A stretch of DNA of 64,000 bases from Paraburkholderia ferrariae NBRC 106233 (lineage in GTDB: Bacteria; Pseudomonadota; Gammaproteobacteria; Burkholderiales; Burkholderiaceae), in assembly GCF_000685035.1 (NCBI RefSeq), contig NZ_BAYB01000028.1, forward strand, positions 62,001 to 126,000, given 5' to 3'. The notes beneath the pieces are model-generated. The model did no database searches. It was not told the origin of the DNA and saw only the letters and a program-made list of their open reading frames with translations. The translations under genes and the position numbers were made by a program. Shown in pieces: positions 41,816 through 54,617 of the stretch; position 1 is the stretch's first letter, and each line of letters opens with the position of its first letter.

Positions 41816-43075
41816 ATGGGATCGTTCCACTGGTTCACGGAGCTGAGCGCGCGCGAGCGCCGCACGCTCTACGCCGGCTTCGGCGGCTATGCCGTCGACG
41901 CGTTCGACTTCATGATCTACTCGTTCCTGATCCCCACGCTGATCACCACCTGGGGCATGAGCAAGGGCGAAGCCGGGATGATCGCCACCAGTTCGCTGAT
42001 TTCCTCGGCGATCGGCGGCTGGGTCGCCGGCGTGCTGGCCGACCGCTACGGCCGGGTGCGCGTGCTGCAGTGGACCATCGCAACCTTCGCGGTCTTCACC
42101 TGCCTCTCCGGCTTCACGAACTCGTTCTGGCAGTTGCTCGCCACGCGCACGCTGCAGGGCTTCGGCTTCGGCGGCGAATGGTCGGTCGTCACGATCATGA
42201 TGGCCGAGACGATCCGCTCGCCCCAGCATCGCGCCAAGGCCGTGGGCACGGTGCAGAGCAGCTGGTCGTTCGGCTGGGCCGCGGCCGCGATCCTCTACTG
42301 GGCCTTCTTCGCCCTCCTGCCCGAAGGGCTCGCCTGGCGCGCGTGCTTCTGGATCGGCATCGTGCCGGCGCTCTGGATCCTCTATGTGCGCCGCAACGTG
42401 AGCGACCCGGAGATCTTCATCCAGACGCGGCGTGCCCGCGAAAGCGGTGCCACCCAGGCCCATTTCCTGCAGATCTTCGCGCCCGCCCACCTCGGCACCA
42501 CGCTGCTCGGCAGCGCGCTGTGCACCGGCATGCTGGGCGGCTACTACGCCATCACCACCTGGCTGCCCACCTATCTGAAAACCGTGCGCCACCTCTCGGT
42601 GTTCAACACGAGCGGCTATCTGATCGTGCTGATCGTCGGCTCGTTCACGGGCTATATCGTCGGCGCGATTCTCTCGGACCGCATCGGGCGGCGCGCCTCG
42701 TTCATCCTGTTCGCGATCGGCTCGTTCGCGCTCGGCATGGCCTACACCATGCTGCCCATCACCAACGGCGCCATGCTGTTGCTCGGCTTTCCGCTCGGCA
42801 TCGTGGTGCAGGGCATTTTCGCGGGCGTCGGCGCCTATCTCTCCGAGCTCTATCCGAACGCGATCCGCGGCTCCGGCCAGGGCTTCTGCTACAACCTCGG
42901 GCGCGGACTCGGCTCGTTTTTCCCGATCCTCGTCGGCACGCTCGCGCAGTCCATGTCGCTCGTGAAGGCGATCGGCGCCGTGGCCGGCGCGGGCTATCTG
43001 CTCGTGATCGTCAGCGCGCTCTGCCTGCCCGAAACCAGGGGCAAGGCGCTCGTTGCGGGGTCCGCTGCACAATGA
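41816..43075 (+). CDS. MFS transporter, sugar/aromatic acid:proton symporter type
   Basis: A 419-residue protein with twelve hydrophobic helices. The loop 2-3 motif GVLADRYGRVRV and its repeat ILSDRIGRRASF in the second half are typical of the major facilitator superfamily. DFMIYSFLIPT in helix 1 resembles the DxxxxxxF region of the AAHS and SHS groups, which take up aromatic acids, lactate or sialic acid. The substrate is not certain. The next gene, a FAD-linked D-amino acid dehydrogenase, follows after 46 bases, so an organic or amino acid substrate used by that enzyme is plausible. Confidence 0.88.
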   Translation: MGSFHWFTELSARERRTLYAGFGGYAVDAFDFMIYSFLIPTLITTWGMSKGEAGMIATSSLISSAIGGWVAGVLADRYGRVRVLQWTIATFAVFTCLSGFTNSFWQLLATRTLQGFGFGGEWSVVTIMMAETIRSPQHRAKAVGTVQSSWSFGWAAAAILYWAFFALLPEGLAWRACFWIGIVPALWILYVRRNVSDPEIFIQTRRARESGATQAHFLQIFAPAHLGTTLLGSALCTGMLGGYYAITTWLPTYLKTVRHLSVFNTSGYLIVLIVGSFTGYIVGAILSDRIGRRASFILFAIGSFALGMAYTMLPITNGAMLLLGFPLGIVVQGIFAGVGAYLSELYPNAIRGSGQGFCYNLGRGLGSFFPILVGTLAQSMSLVKAIGAVAGAGYLLVIVSALCLPETRGKALVAGSAAQ

Positions 43076-43121
43076 GCACGAACATGCTGCAATACCGTCC
43101 GTCCCTCCCGAATCGACCGGC

Positions 43122-44477
43122 ATGAAAACGATCGTCCTCGGCGCCGGTGTGATCGGCGTCGCAACCGCGTATTACCTGAGCGAACGGGGCTGCGACGTCA
43201 CGGTCATCGAGCGCGAGCCGGGCGTCGCGCTCGGCACGAGCTTCGGCAACGCGGGCGTGATCGCGCCCGGCTACGTCACCCCGTGGGCCGCGCCGGGCAT
43301 GCCGGCCAAGCTGCTCAAATATCTCCTCAAGCCCACCTCGCCGCTCATCTTCCGGCCCACGCTCGACCCCGCCCAATGGCGCTGGATCGCACGATGGCTG
43401 CGCGAATGCGACCTCGAGCGCTTTCGTGTGAACAAACAGCGCATGCAGCGCATCGCCTATTACAGCCGCGCCTGCCTGAACGCGTTTCGCGAAACGCACG
43501 CGTTCGAATACGGGCGCAGCCAGGGCTATCTCCAGCTCTTTCGCAGCGACTACGATCTCGAACTCGCGCAGCCCGCGCTCGCCGTGCTGCGCGATGCGGG
43601 CATCGGCTACCGCGAACTCGACGCCGCGGCCTGCGCCCAGGTCGAGCCGGGCCTCGCCTGGGCGCGCACGAAACCCGTGGCCGGCATCTACCTGCCCGAC
43701 GACGAAGCCGGCGACTGCGCCCGCTTCACGCGCGAATTGCGCGCCGTATGCGAAGCGCGCGGCGTGCGCTTTCTGTTCGATACCGAAATCGAGGCGCTGG
43801 CGGCCGAGGGTGGCAAGGTGCGCGGCGTGCGCGTGCGCGCCGGGCGCGGCAAGCTCAACCGGCGCGAGCAGCGCCGGGCGCCGACCGAGGTGCTGAAGAC
43901 GTCGGCGCAAACGTCCGCCGAGGACGCCGCGCCGCAGACGCTCGCGGCCGACGCCGTGATCGTCGCGCTCGGCGTGGAGAGCGCGGCGCTTGTCGCGCCG
44001 CTCGGCGTGCGGGTGCCGCTCTATCCCGTGAAGGGCTACTCGGCCACGCTGCCGGTGGTGGATGAGCAAAAGGCGCCGCGCGCCGCGCTCATGGACGAAT
44101 CGCTCAAGACGGCCATCACGCGCTTCGGGCCGTATCTGCGCGTGGCGGGGACGGCGGAGCTCGGCAATCATCGCGCGACGCTGCGCGAGCAGGCGCTGCA
44201 AACGCTCATGAAGGTGCTCGACGACTGGTTCCCGCACGCGGCAACGCCCTCGTCGGCGCAGTTCTGGGTGGGGCGGCGGCCGATGGTGCCGGACGGCGCA
44301 CCGCTCCTCGGTGCCTGCGGAGTGGAAGGGCTCTGGCTCAACGTGGGGCACGGCTCGACGGGCTGGGCGATGTCGATGGGCTCGGGACGCGTGGTTGCCG
44401 ATCTCGTCACGCAGCACACGCCCGAGATCGACCTGGACGGGCTCACGCTCGCGCGCTACCGGCGCAACGGGCATTGA
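43122..44477 (+). CDS. D-amino acid dehydrogenase-like FAD oxidoreductase
   Basis: A 451-residue DadA-family protein. It begins with the FAD motif VLGAGVIGVATAYYL, followed by the family's GTSFGNAGVIAPGYVTPWAAPG and, near the end, WVGRRPMVPDGAPLLG and LWLNVGHGSTGWAMSMGSG. It should oxidise D-amino acids to keto acids with electrons going to the respiratory chain. Compared with E. coli DadA (432 residues) it carries an Arg- and Ala-rich insert of roughly 30 residues at about 260-295. I used the ATG at 43122. It may be co-transcribed with the MFS gene and ends 45 bases from the convergent thpR. Confidence 0.88.
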   Translation: MKTIVLGAGVIGVATAYYLSERGCDVTVIEREPGVALGTSFGNAGVIAPGYVTPWAAPGMPAKLLKYLLKPTSPLIFRPTLDPAQWRWIARWLRECDLERFRVNKQRMQRIAYYSRACLNAFRETHAFEYGRSQGYLQLFRSDYDLELAQPALAVLRDAGIGYRELDAAACAQVEPGLAWARTKPVAGIYLPDDEAGDCARFTRELRAVCEARGVRFLFDTEIEALAAEGGKVRGVRVRAGRGKLNRREQRRAPTEVLKTSAQTSAEDAAPQTLAADAVIVALGVESAALVAPLGVRVPLYPVKGYSATLPVVDEQKAPRAALMDESLKTAITRFGPYLRVAGTAELGNHRATLREQALQTLMKVLDDWFPHAATPSSAQFWVGRRPMVPDGAPLLGACGVEGLWLNVGHGSTGWAMSMGSGRVVADLVTQHTPEIDLDGLTLARYRRNGH

Positions 44478-44522
44478 GTTTTTTTGCGCTGAAAGCCGTT
44501 GGCGCTACGCCGTCCGTTCAGT

Positions 44523-45083
44523 TCAGGCCAGCGCCACGCTGGCGAGCGCGTCGTAGCGCGCGCCCTGGCGGGCGAGCGTGCTCGAATAGAGCACGAGCGA
44601 CTCGAACCGCAGCGACGGCAGCGCCTCGCCGTCTCTCGTTGCCGGCCCGGCTGCCGCATCGCGCGCGAAGCGCGCAAGCGTCACGTGCGGGCGGAAGGCG
44701 CGCGCATCGAGCGGCAATCCCACCTCGCCCATTAGCGAACGCACGCGCCAGTCGAGCGCCGTGAAGACCTCCGACATCGCCAGCACCGCCACCATCAGCC
44801 GCGGCTGCGTACGGCCCGGCCAGCATTCGATCTTCGTCACCCGCGCGGGCGCGAAAGGGGCGAGTAACGGCGGCGCGTGCTCGGCTAGCCGGCGCGAAAG
44901 CACTTCGCCCTGCCCGAACGACATCGCGCCGATGAACGCCACCGTGAGGTGCAGTTGCGCGTAGGGCACGCGCCGCGCGTTGGGGGGCACGTCGAGCGCG
45001 GCCAGCGCGTCGCGCGATGCGGCGTCAGGCGCGAGCGCAATGAAGCAGCGCCGCCACTGATCGGTTTCGCGGGCTTCGGACAT
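44523..45083 (-). CDS. thpR: RNA 2',3'-cyclic phosphodiesterase
   Basis: A 186-residue member of the 2H phosphoesterase family with both HxTx motifs: HLTV at residues 45-48 and HVTL at 133-136. Such enzymes (LigT/ThpR) open 2',3'-cyclic phosphates on RNA. It is transcribed toward dadA and lies 56 bases after a terminator that ends the glutamate synthase transcript. Confidence 0.92.
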   Translation of the reverse strand: MSEARETDQWRRCFIALAPDAASRDALAALDVPPNARRVPYAQLHLTVAFIGAMSFGQGEVLSRRLAEHAPPLLAPFAPARVTKIECWPGRTQPRLMVAVLAMSEVFTALDWRVRSLMGEVGLPLDARAFRPHVTLARFARDAAAGPATRDGEALPSLRFESLVLYSSTLARQGARYDALASVALA

Positions 45084-45139
45084 GGTCGGGGCCGGGAACG
45101 GAAGCGGATCGCGTCATGGTACCCCGTTCGGGCGGACGT

Positions 45140-45175
45140 AAAAAAGCCGGGGCACCCCGATGGGCGCCCCGGCTT
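45140..45175 (-). terminator. Rho-independent terminator after gltD region
   Basis: On the minus strand AAGCCGGGGC and its complement GCCCCGGCTT form a 10-bp stem with a 12-base loop, followed by TTTTTTA. It lies beyond the duplicated gltD 3' end, so the original gltBD transcript would read through both copies before stopping. Confidence 0.9.
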
Positions 45176-45210
45176 CGCAACGCTACGGCTCGTTCGTGCT
45201 TCTTCGTCAA

Positions 45211-45279
45211 CTAACGCGGCAACTCCGAGCTGCCCATCAGATACGCATCGACGGAACGCGCACATTGACGGCCTTCGCG
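45211..45279 (-). pseudogene. Second copy of the gltD 3' end (23 codons)
   Basis: The minus strand encodes the same last 22 residues as gltD (from Arg-Glu-Gly-Arg-Gln to Ser-Glu-Leu-Pro-Arg) plus a stop. It lies exactly 120 bases downstream of the real gltD end. The copies differ at six positions out of 69, all synonymous (for example CAG to CAA, GAG to GAA, TAA to TAG). Weak similarity continues for four more codons (a shared Trp) and then is lost at an inverted repeat. Neutral decay would also hit amino acids, so the copy probably came from a diverged functional gltD, as when an element integrates at a gene end and brings its own copy of that end. No recombinase gene remains. Confidence 0.8.
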
Positions 45280-45284
45280 TGTCG

Positions 45285-45316
45285 ACCAGAGTTAGCGCTT
45301 TAGCGCTTACTCTGGT
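45285..45316. repeat. 15-bp inverted repeat between the two gltD ends
   Basis: ACCAGAGTTAGCGCT and AGCGCTTACTCTGGT are complementary except for one position and are separated by two bases. The element fills most of the gap between gltD and its copied 3' end. It resembles a small REP-like palindrome; I do not know its copy number in the genome. Confidence 0.75.
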
Positions 45317-45330
45317 CCCATATCCGCGCC

Positions 45331-46797
45331 TTAACGCGGCAACTCCGAGCTACCCATCAGATACGCATCGACGGAACGCGCACACTGGCGGCCCTCGCGG
45401 ATCGCCCAAACCACGAGCGACTGGCCGCGGCGCATGTCGCCGGCCGTGAACACCTTGTCGACCGACGTGTAATACGCCTTCTCGCCTTCGGTCGAGGCGC
45501 GCACGTTGCCGCGCGCATCCTTGTCCACGCCGAACGCCTCGAGCACGGGCGAAACCGGCTGCGTGAAGCCCATGGCGAGCAGCACGAGATCGGCCTTCAT
45601 TTCGAACTCCGAACCGGGCACTTCGACCATCTTGCCGTCCTTCCACTCCACGCGCGCGGCGACGAGCTTCTCGACCTTGCCGTTCTTGCCCTCGAAGCGC
45701 TTGGTCGCCACCGACCAGTCGCGCTGGCAGCCTTCCTCGTGCGACGAGGAGGTGCGCAGCTTGACCGGCCAGTACGGCCAGACGAGCGGCTTGTTCTCGG
45801 CTTCGGGCGGCTGCGGCAGCAGCTCGAACTGCGTGACGCTCTTCGCGCCATGGCGGTTCGAGGTGCCCACGCAGTCGGACCCGGTGTCGCCGCCGCCGAT
45901 CACGATGACGTGCTTGCCCTTCGCCACGAGCTGGTCCGCCAGCTTGTCGCCCGCGTTGACCTTGTTCTGCTGCGGCAGGAATTCCATCGCGTAGTAGATG
46001 CCCTGCAGCTCGCGTCCCGGCGTCGGCAGGTCGCGCGGCGTTTCCGAACCACCCGCGATCACCACGGCGTCGAACTGCTCCTTCAGCTGATCGGGCGTGA
46101 TGGTTTCCTTCGCCGTGTTGCCGATGAACGCGGGCAGCTCGCCGCGGCCGATGAACACGTTGGAGCGGAACGTCACGCCTTCGGCTTCCATCTGGCGCAT
46201 GCGGCGATCGATCAGCCACTTCTCCAGCTTGAAGTCGGGAATGCCGTAGCGCAGCAGGCCGCCGATGCGGTCGTTCTTCTCGAACACCGTCACGTCGTGC
46301 CCGGCGCGCGCAAGCTGCTGCGCAGCGGCGAGGCCGGCGGGGCCCGAGCCCACCACGGCAACCTTCTTGCCGGTCTTGTGCTTCGCGGGCTGCGGCGCAA
46401 CCCAGCCCTCGGCCCAGGCCTTGTCGATGATCGCGTGCTCGATCGACTTGATGCCCACGGGGTCGTCGTTGATGCCGAGCGTGCAGGCCGCTTCGCACGG
46501 CGCCGGGCAGATGCGCCCCGTGAACTCGGGGAAGTTGTTCGTGGAGTGCAGCACCTCGATCGCCGTCTTCCAGTCCTGGCGGAACACCAGGTCGTTGAAG
46601 TCGGGGATCACGTTGTTGACCGGGCAGCCGTTGTTGCAGAACGGAATGCCGCAGTCCATGCAGCGCGCGCCCTGGAGCTTCGCGTCCGCGTCGCTGAGTG
46701 CGGAGACGAACTCCTTGTAGTGCTTCACGCGCGTGAGCGGTGCTTCGTACGCCTCGTGCTGGCGCTCGTACTCGAGAAAACCGGTTGCCTTACCCAT
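45331..46797 (-). CDS. gltD: Glutamate synthase small subunit
   Basis: A 488-residue FAD/NADPH-binding subunit. The N-terminal part has the Cys motifs for iron-sulfur clusters (CMDCGIPFCNNGCPV and CPAPCEAAC), followed by two Rossmann motifs (VAVVGSGPAGLAAAQQLA and VIVIGGGDTGSDCVG). It passes electrons from NADPH to the large subunit. I chose the ATG at 46797 (MGKATGFLEYERQ). gltB lies 121 bases upstream. A near-identical copy of its last 22 codons follows downstream. Confidence 0.96.
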   Translation of the reverse strand: MGKATGFLEYERQHEAYEAPLTRVKHYKEFVSALSDADAKLQGARCMDCGIPFCNNGCPVNNVIPDFNDLVFRQDWKTAIEVLHSTNNFPEFTGRICPAPCEAACTLGINDDPVGIKSIEHAIIDKAWAEGWVAPQPAKHKTGKKVAVVGSGPAGLAAAQQLARAGHDVTVFEKNDRIGGLLRYGIPDFKLEKWLIDRRMRQMEAEGVTFRSNVFIGRGELPAFIGNTAKETITPDQLKEQFDAVVIAGGSETPRDLPTPGRELQGIYYAMEFLPQQNKVNAGDKLADQLVAKGKHVIVIGGGDTGSDCVGTSNRHGAKSVTQFELLPQPPEAENKPLVWPYWPVKLRTSSSHEEGCQRDWSVATKRFEGKNGKVEKLVAARVEWKDGKMVEVPGSEFEMKADLVLLAMGFTQPVSPVLEAFGVDKDARGNVRASTEGEKAYYTSVDKVFTAGDMRRGQSLVVWAIREGRQCARSVDAYLMGSSELPR

Positions 46798-46918
46798 TTG
46801 GCTCTCGTCCATCCATGTATTCGGTGAGGGGATCGGCGCCCGCCGCCGCGCGCATTCTGCGTTCGCGCGGCGGGCGCTCCTTCGTCTGTACGGTCCGTCC
46901 TGGCCGTACGGGGCGGCT

Positions 46919-51628
<4,710 letters not shown>

Positions 51629-51935
51629 GGGGACACCGTCCAAGAATGGCCATGGCTGGCCGTTGATTCCGTCTTTTGTTTCCCGCCGTCAGTCAGAACC
51701 GGGGTACGGCGTTGCGCGGGCGATGTGAGCTCCCTGCGTTGTGCGCGTGTGGGGAGCCGAAAGGCGAATATACGCGACGAATCAAGGGCATGCAAATAAA
51801 ACTGCATGTTTGAACCCCAATTATCAAGATGGTGCATCTGCACATTATTTTATTAGTGCCATATCAAAAGAGGGCAAAAGAAAGCGGCGTCCGCAGACGC
51901 CGCTTCTTCCGCTAACCCCTTGATCCTGAAAAGAA
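51629..51935. promoter_or_regulatory. gltB leader and promoter region
   Basis: These 307 bases hold no gene. The part from about 51760 to 51880 is clearly AT-rich for this genome and should contain the gltB promoter. On the minus strand a TATATT at 51767-51772 lies 17 bases after TTGCAT, a weak sigma-70 pair. A GCATGC and GCATGT pair flanks an A-rich spacer at about 51788-51809 and could be an operator. No sigma-54 element was found. Confidence 0.5.
51882..51905 (-). terminator. Terminator after the REP-type transposase homologue
   Basis: A 9-bp stem (AAGCGGCGT and ACGCCGCTT) with a six-base loop; on the minus strand it is followed by TCTTTTG. It separates the transposase-like gene from the gltB promoter, 31 bases after the stop. 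Confidence 0.8.
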
Positions 51936-52916
51936 TCAGTGTGCGCCGGTACCGGGCTTGCGCTCGCCGTGAGCCGGCGGGGTGCTTGCCGGCGGGCTCT
52001 CGCCTGCGGCGGGCGAACTGGGTGCATGACCGCCTGAATCGTCGCCCTGGCCACCCGAATGCGCACCCGAATGTGTTGCAGACTGACCACCCGGTTGTCC
52101 GGACGCTGCGCCAGACCCGCCATGCGCTGCAGGCGCCGGTTGATTTGACCCCGGAAACCCGGCCGCCGGCGACGTCGCTCCCGCAGGCGTCTGGGACGCC
52201 GGCTGCGCACCGGCCGGCGTGGGCGCTTCGCGCACCTTGCGCGGCCGGCCGCGCGGCAGCGGCGAAACACGGCGGTTCGCCGAACGCGAAGCCCAGTCGC
52301 GCCAGGTGTCGCTGCCGAGCACCCAGCCCTTGAGCGTGGCCTGCATCAGCTGGTTGGTCTCGCGCTCGTCGAGCGGCTGCTCGCAGAGTTCGCGATACGC
52401 GCGCTGACGCTCGAACGGCGTATTGCCGAGCGCCCAGTACAGCGGATGGTCGGTGATGAGGCTATCGACGGTCAGGCCGATATGGTGCCGGTAGCTCGAC
52501 CACCGGTAATCCTCGGGGGCCGCGACGAGATGATTGCGCACCGGCGCCAGCTCGACCACCCGGCTCGCGAGCAGGAAGAACTTCTCCCCCTCGATCACCG
52601 TGGCGCGATAGCGGCCTTCCCAGAGGGTGCCGCGCCGCGCGTAACGCCGGTTGAAGTGCGCCACGTAGCGCCGCCCGACGGCCTGCATCGCCTTCGGCAG
52701 GCTCGATTCGTCGGATGGAGTGACGAGCAGTTGCACCGCGCCGGGCATCAACACCCACGCATGAACCGCCAGATGATGATCGCGCGCCGCCGCCTTCAGG
52801 CAATCGATGAAGAGCTCGTAGTCCTGGTCATCGACGAATGCGGGCTGCTGGTCGAGCCCGCGCAGGATCACGTGCTGCGGCTGATCGGGGACATAAAGAC
52901 GTGCAAGCCGTGCCAT
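51936..52916 (-). CDS. Catalytically inactive REP-associated (Y1) transposase homologue with long C-terminal tail
   Basis: A 326-residue protein. Residues 1-145 align by eye with REP-associated tyrosine transposases: HVILRG, HAWVLMP..LLVTPSDE, GRRYVAHFNRRYARRGTLWEGRYRA with VVELAPVR and EDYRWSSYR. However, the HUH metal motif (normally His-x-His at this point) reads Ala60-Val61-Gln62, and the catalytic Tyr of the CRY-like segment is Val120. Both catalytic centres are therefore lost while the fold-forming residues and frame are intact. Residues 215-326 are a Pro-, Gly-, Ala-, Ser- and His-rich tail that is not part of such transposases. It has its own terminator. The likely meaning is a domesticated DNA- or RNA-binding protein. 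ATG at 52916 is used. Confidence 0.85.
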   Translation of the reverse strand: MARLARLYVPDQPQHVILRGLDQQPAFVDDQDYELFIDCLKAAARDHHLAVHAWVLMPGAVQLLVTPSDESSLPKAMQAVGRRYVAHFNRRYARRGTLWEGRYRATVIEGEKFFLLASRVVELAPVRNHLVAAPEDYRWSSYRHHIGLTVDSLITDHPLYWALGNTPFERQRAYRELCEQPLDERETNQLMQATLKGWVLGSDTWRDWASRSANRRVSPLPRGRPRKVREAPTPAGAQPASQTPAGATSPAAGFPGSNQPAPAAHGGSGAASGQPGGQSATHSGAHSGGQGDDSGGHAPSSPAAGESPPASTPPAHGERKPGTGAH

Positions 52917-53105
52917 GCTCGATTTTCCATTAGTCCGTTGGTGAATACCCGCAGACCCGCCAGGCCGCTCCAGGGCTTGCTGCACCTCTGATGCGGCTTA
53001 GGCGGAAACCTAGCGGCGCTTAGGGAGAAGCCTCTAACGGTCGCATATGGTCTGTTGCAAACGTTGTGTTCATAATGAGCGGGCCTTTTATGGAGGAGCA
53101 CATAT

Positions 53106-53831
53106 ATGAAATTAAAACAGGCGCTGGCAGGTATCGCCGCGCTCGCCGGTATTTCGGCAGCACACGCTCAATCAGCCAACACGTTCTACGTCACGACAGG
53201 ATGGTTCCACTTCGCACCGCAGGACTCCAGTGACCCGCTCAAGATCGACAGCGTAGGCGGCAACCCCATCAACGAACAGGTCGGCAACACCGGCGCCGGC
53301 GTCGGTTCCTCCGACACGCTGGGCATCAGCTTCGGTTACTTCATCACCGACCACATCGCCGCCGAAACCGAACTCGGCATTCCGCCGAAGTTCAACCTGA
53401 ACGGCGAGGGCCAGCTGAACCAGTTCGGCAAGCTGGGCCAGGCGCGCCTCTGGAGCCCGGCGCTCCTCCTGAAGTACTACTTCAACACGCCTGAAGCGAA
53501 GTTCCGCCCGTATGTCGGCATTGGTGCCACCTATGTCTGGTTCACGGACGCCAAGATCACCAACGGCAACTTCGTCAACAGCCCGGCTCTTGGGGGTCCG
53601 ACCAGCGTTTCCACGGATCGTTCCTGGGCACCGGTATTTAATGTGGGCTTCAACTACAACTTCACGAAGCACTGGTTCGCGGGCTTCTCGGTTTCGTACA
53701 TCCCGGTCAACGTGATCGCCACCCTCGACACGCAGAAGCAGACCCAGGTGGGCGTGCTGTCGCAACGCTCGGAAGCGAAGATCCACCTGAACCCGATCGT
53801 CACGTTCCTGAAGGTCGGCTACGCGTTCTAA
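53106..53831 (+). CDS. ompW: Outer membrane protein OmpW
   Basis: A 241-residue eight-stranded barrel protein. Signal peptide cleavage is likely after AHA (residues 19-21). Alternating hydrophobic strands include GISFGYFITDHIAAETELG and FRPYVGIGATYVWF, and the chain ends in Phe, as needed for barrel insertion. OmpW forms a narrow hydrophobic channel. GGAGGA sits nine bases before the ATG, a strong ribosome site. It is divergent from the transposase homologue. Confidence 0.93.
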   Translation: MKLKQALAGIAALAGISAAHAQSANTFYVTTGWFHFAPQDSSDPLKIDSVGGNPINEQVGNTGAGVGSSDTLGISFGYFITDHIAAETELGIPPKFNLNGEGQLNQFGKLGQARLWSPALLLKYYFNTPEAKFRPYVGIGATYVWFTDAKITNGNFVNSPALGGPTSVSTDRSWAPVFNVGFNYNFTKHWFAGFSVSYIPVNVIATLDTQKQTQVGVLSQRSEAKIHLNPIVTFLKVGYAF

Positions 53832-54203
53832 AGCGCCGCCTGCATCACCCGCGTTTTAGTCGCGCTTCCCTTGCTTCATCCGCTCGCCGCCGGCCCTCGT
53901 GGCTCCCTGCGGCGGGCGGCGCTTGCCCTCCCGTCCCACCGTTTTCGCCGGCCAGCTTGCCGAGGAACACGCAGGCTTTCCTTGATTCTATGCCTCTGCG
54001 AAAAACCGTGCTGTCCCCGTAATCACCTAAGCGCACGCCCTGGCGCAGAGCGCCGTCCGGCGGGCCTTTGCAACCATCCGTGTGCACACCTTCGCGTGCC
54101 GGGCACCGGATTTGCGCAATACTGCTCCTGATTCCGCCCGCTTTCGCGGGTAAAGCAAACCCTGGACCTGAGTCAGCACGGTCAGTCAAATACGGAGCCA
54201 TTC
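53832..54203. other. Gene-free region between ompW and the ElaB-like gene
   Basis: I see no gene in these 372 bases on either strand and no T-tailed hairpin. A good ribosome site (CGGAG, seven bases before the ATG) is at its right end, so a promoter for the next gene is expected here. Confidence 0.5.
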
Positions 54204-54584
54204 ATGAGCGCATTTCCCAATACGCGAGACGCCCTCGGAGAGTCCTGGACCAAGACGGGCCGCCGCGCGCGGCGCATTGCACGCCGCGGCCGCGGTGCGG
54301 CGGCCGATATCGCCGACGAACTGCGCGACCTCCTCGCCGAACTCGAAACCACGCTCGGCGAAGGCACCCAGGCCGACGCGGCCCAACTGCGCGAAGACGT
54401 TCGCAAGCGCCTCGATGCGGCGCGCGAGCGCCTGGAAGTCGCGCGCGTGGCGGCACGCGAGCGCGCCGACGAGGCGTTCACCCAGGCCGACGACTACGTG
54501 CACGCCAATCCGTGGCAGGCCATTGCCATCGTCGGCGGCATTGCGCTGATTGCCGGCGCGCTGATGGCCCGCAGCCGCGGATAA
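54204..54584 (+). CDS. ElaB/YqjD-family (DUF883) membrane-anchored protein
   Basis: A 126-residue protein. Residues 25-90 form a long charged amphipathic helix, and the C-terminal helix (NPWQAIAIVGGIALIAGALM, about 103-121) anchors it in the inner membrane. This is the YqjD/ElaB layout; those proteins bind ribosomes in stationary phase in E. coli. The gene is convergent with ugpQ. A CGGGCGCC-CC-GGCGCCCG palindrome lies just past its stop. Confidence 0.85.
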   Translation: MSAFPNTRDALGESWTKTGRRARRIARRGRGAAADIADELRDLLAELETTLGEGTQADAAQLREDVRKRLDAARERLEVARVAARERADEAFTQADDYVHANPWQAIAIVGGIALIAGALMARSRG

Positions 54585-54595
54585 GGCGGCTCGTC

Positions 54596-54613
54596 CGGGC
54601 GCCCCGGCGCCCG
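54596..54613. terminator. GC palindrome between convergent genes
   Basis: CGGGCGCC and GGCGCCCG form an 8-bp perfect stem with a two-base spacer, placed in the 33-base gap between the convergent ElaB-like gene and ugpQ. There is no T-tract, so termination is only likely. Confidence 0.45.
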
Positions 54614-54617
54614 TCGT

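Noticed and set aside
44478..44522. Terminator between dadA-like gene and thpR
   Set aside because: There is a run of T but no stable stem before it.
51629..51935. Sigma-54 promoter for gltB
   Set aside because: No TGGCAC-N5-TTGC-type element was found on the minus strand.
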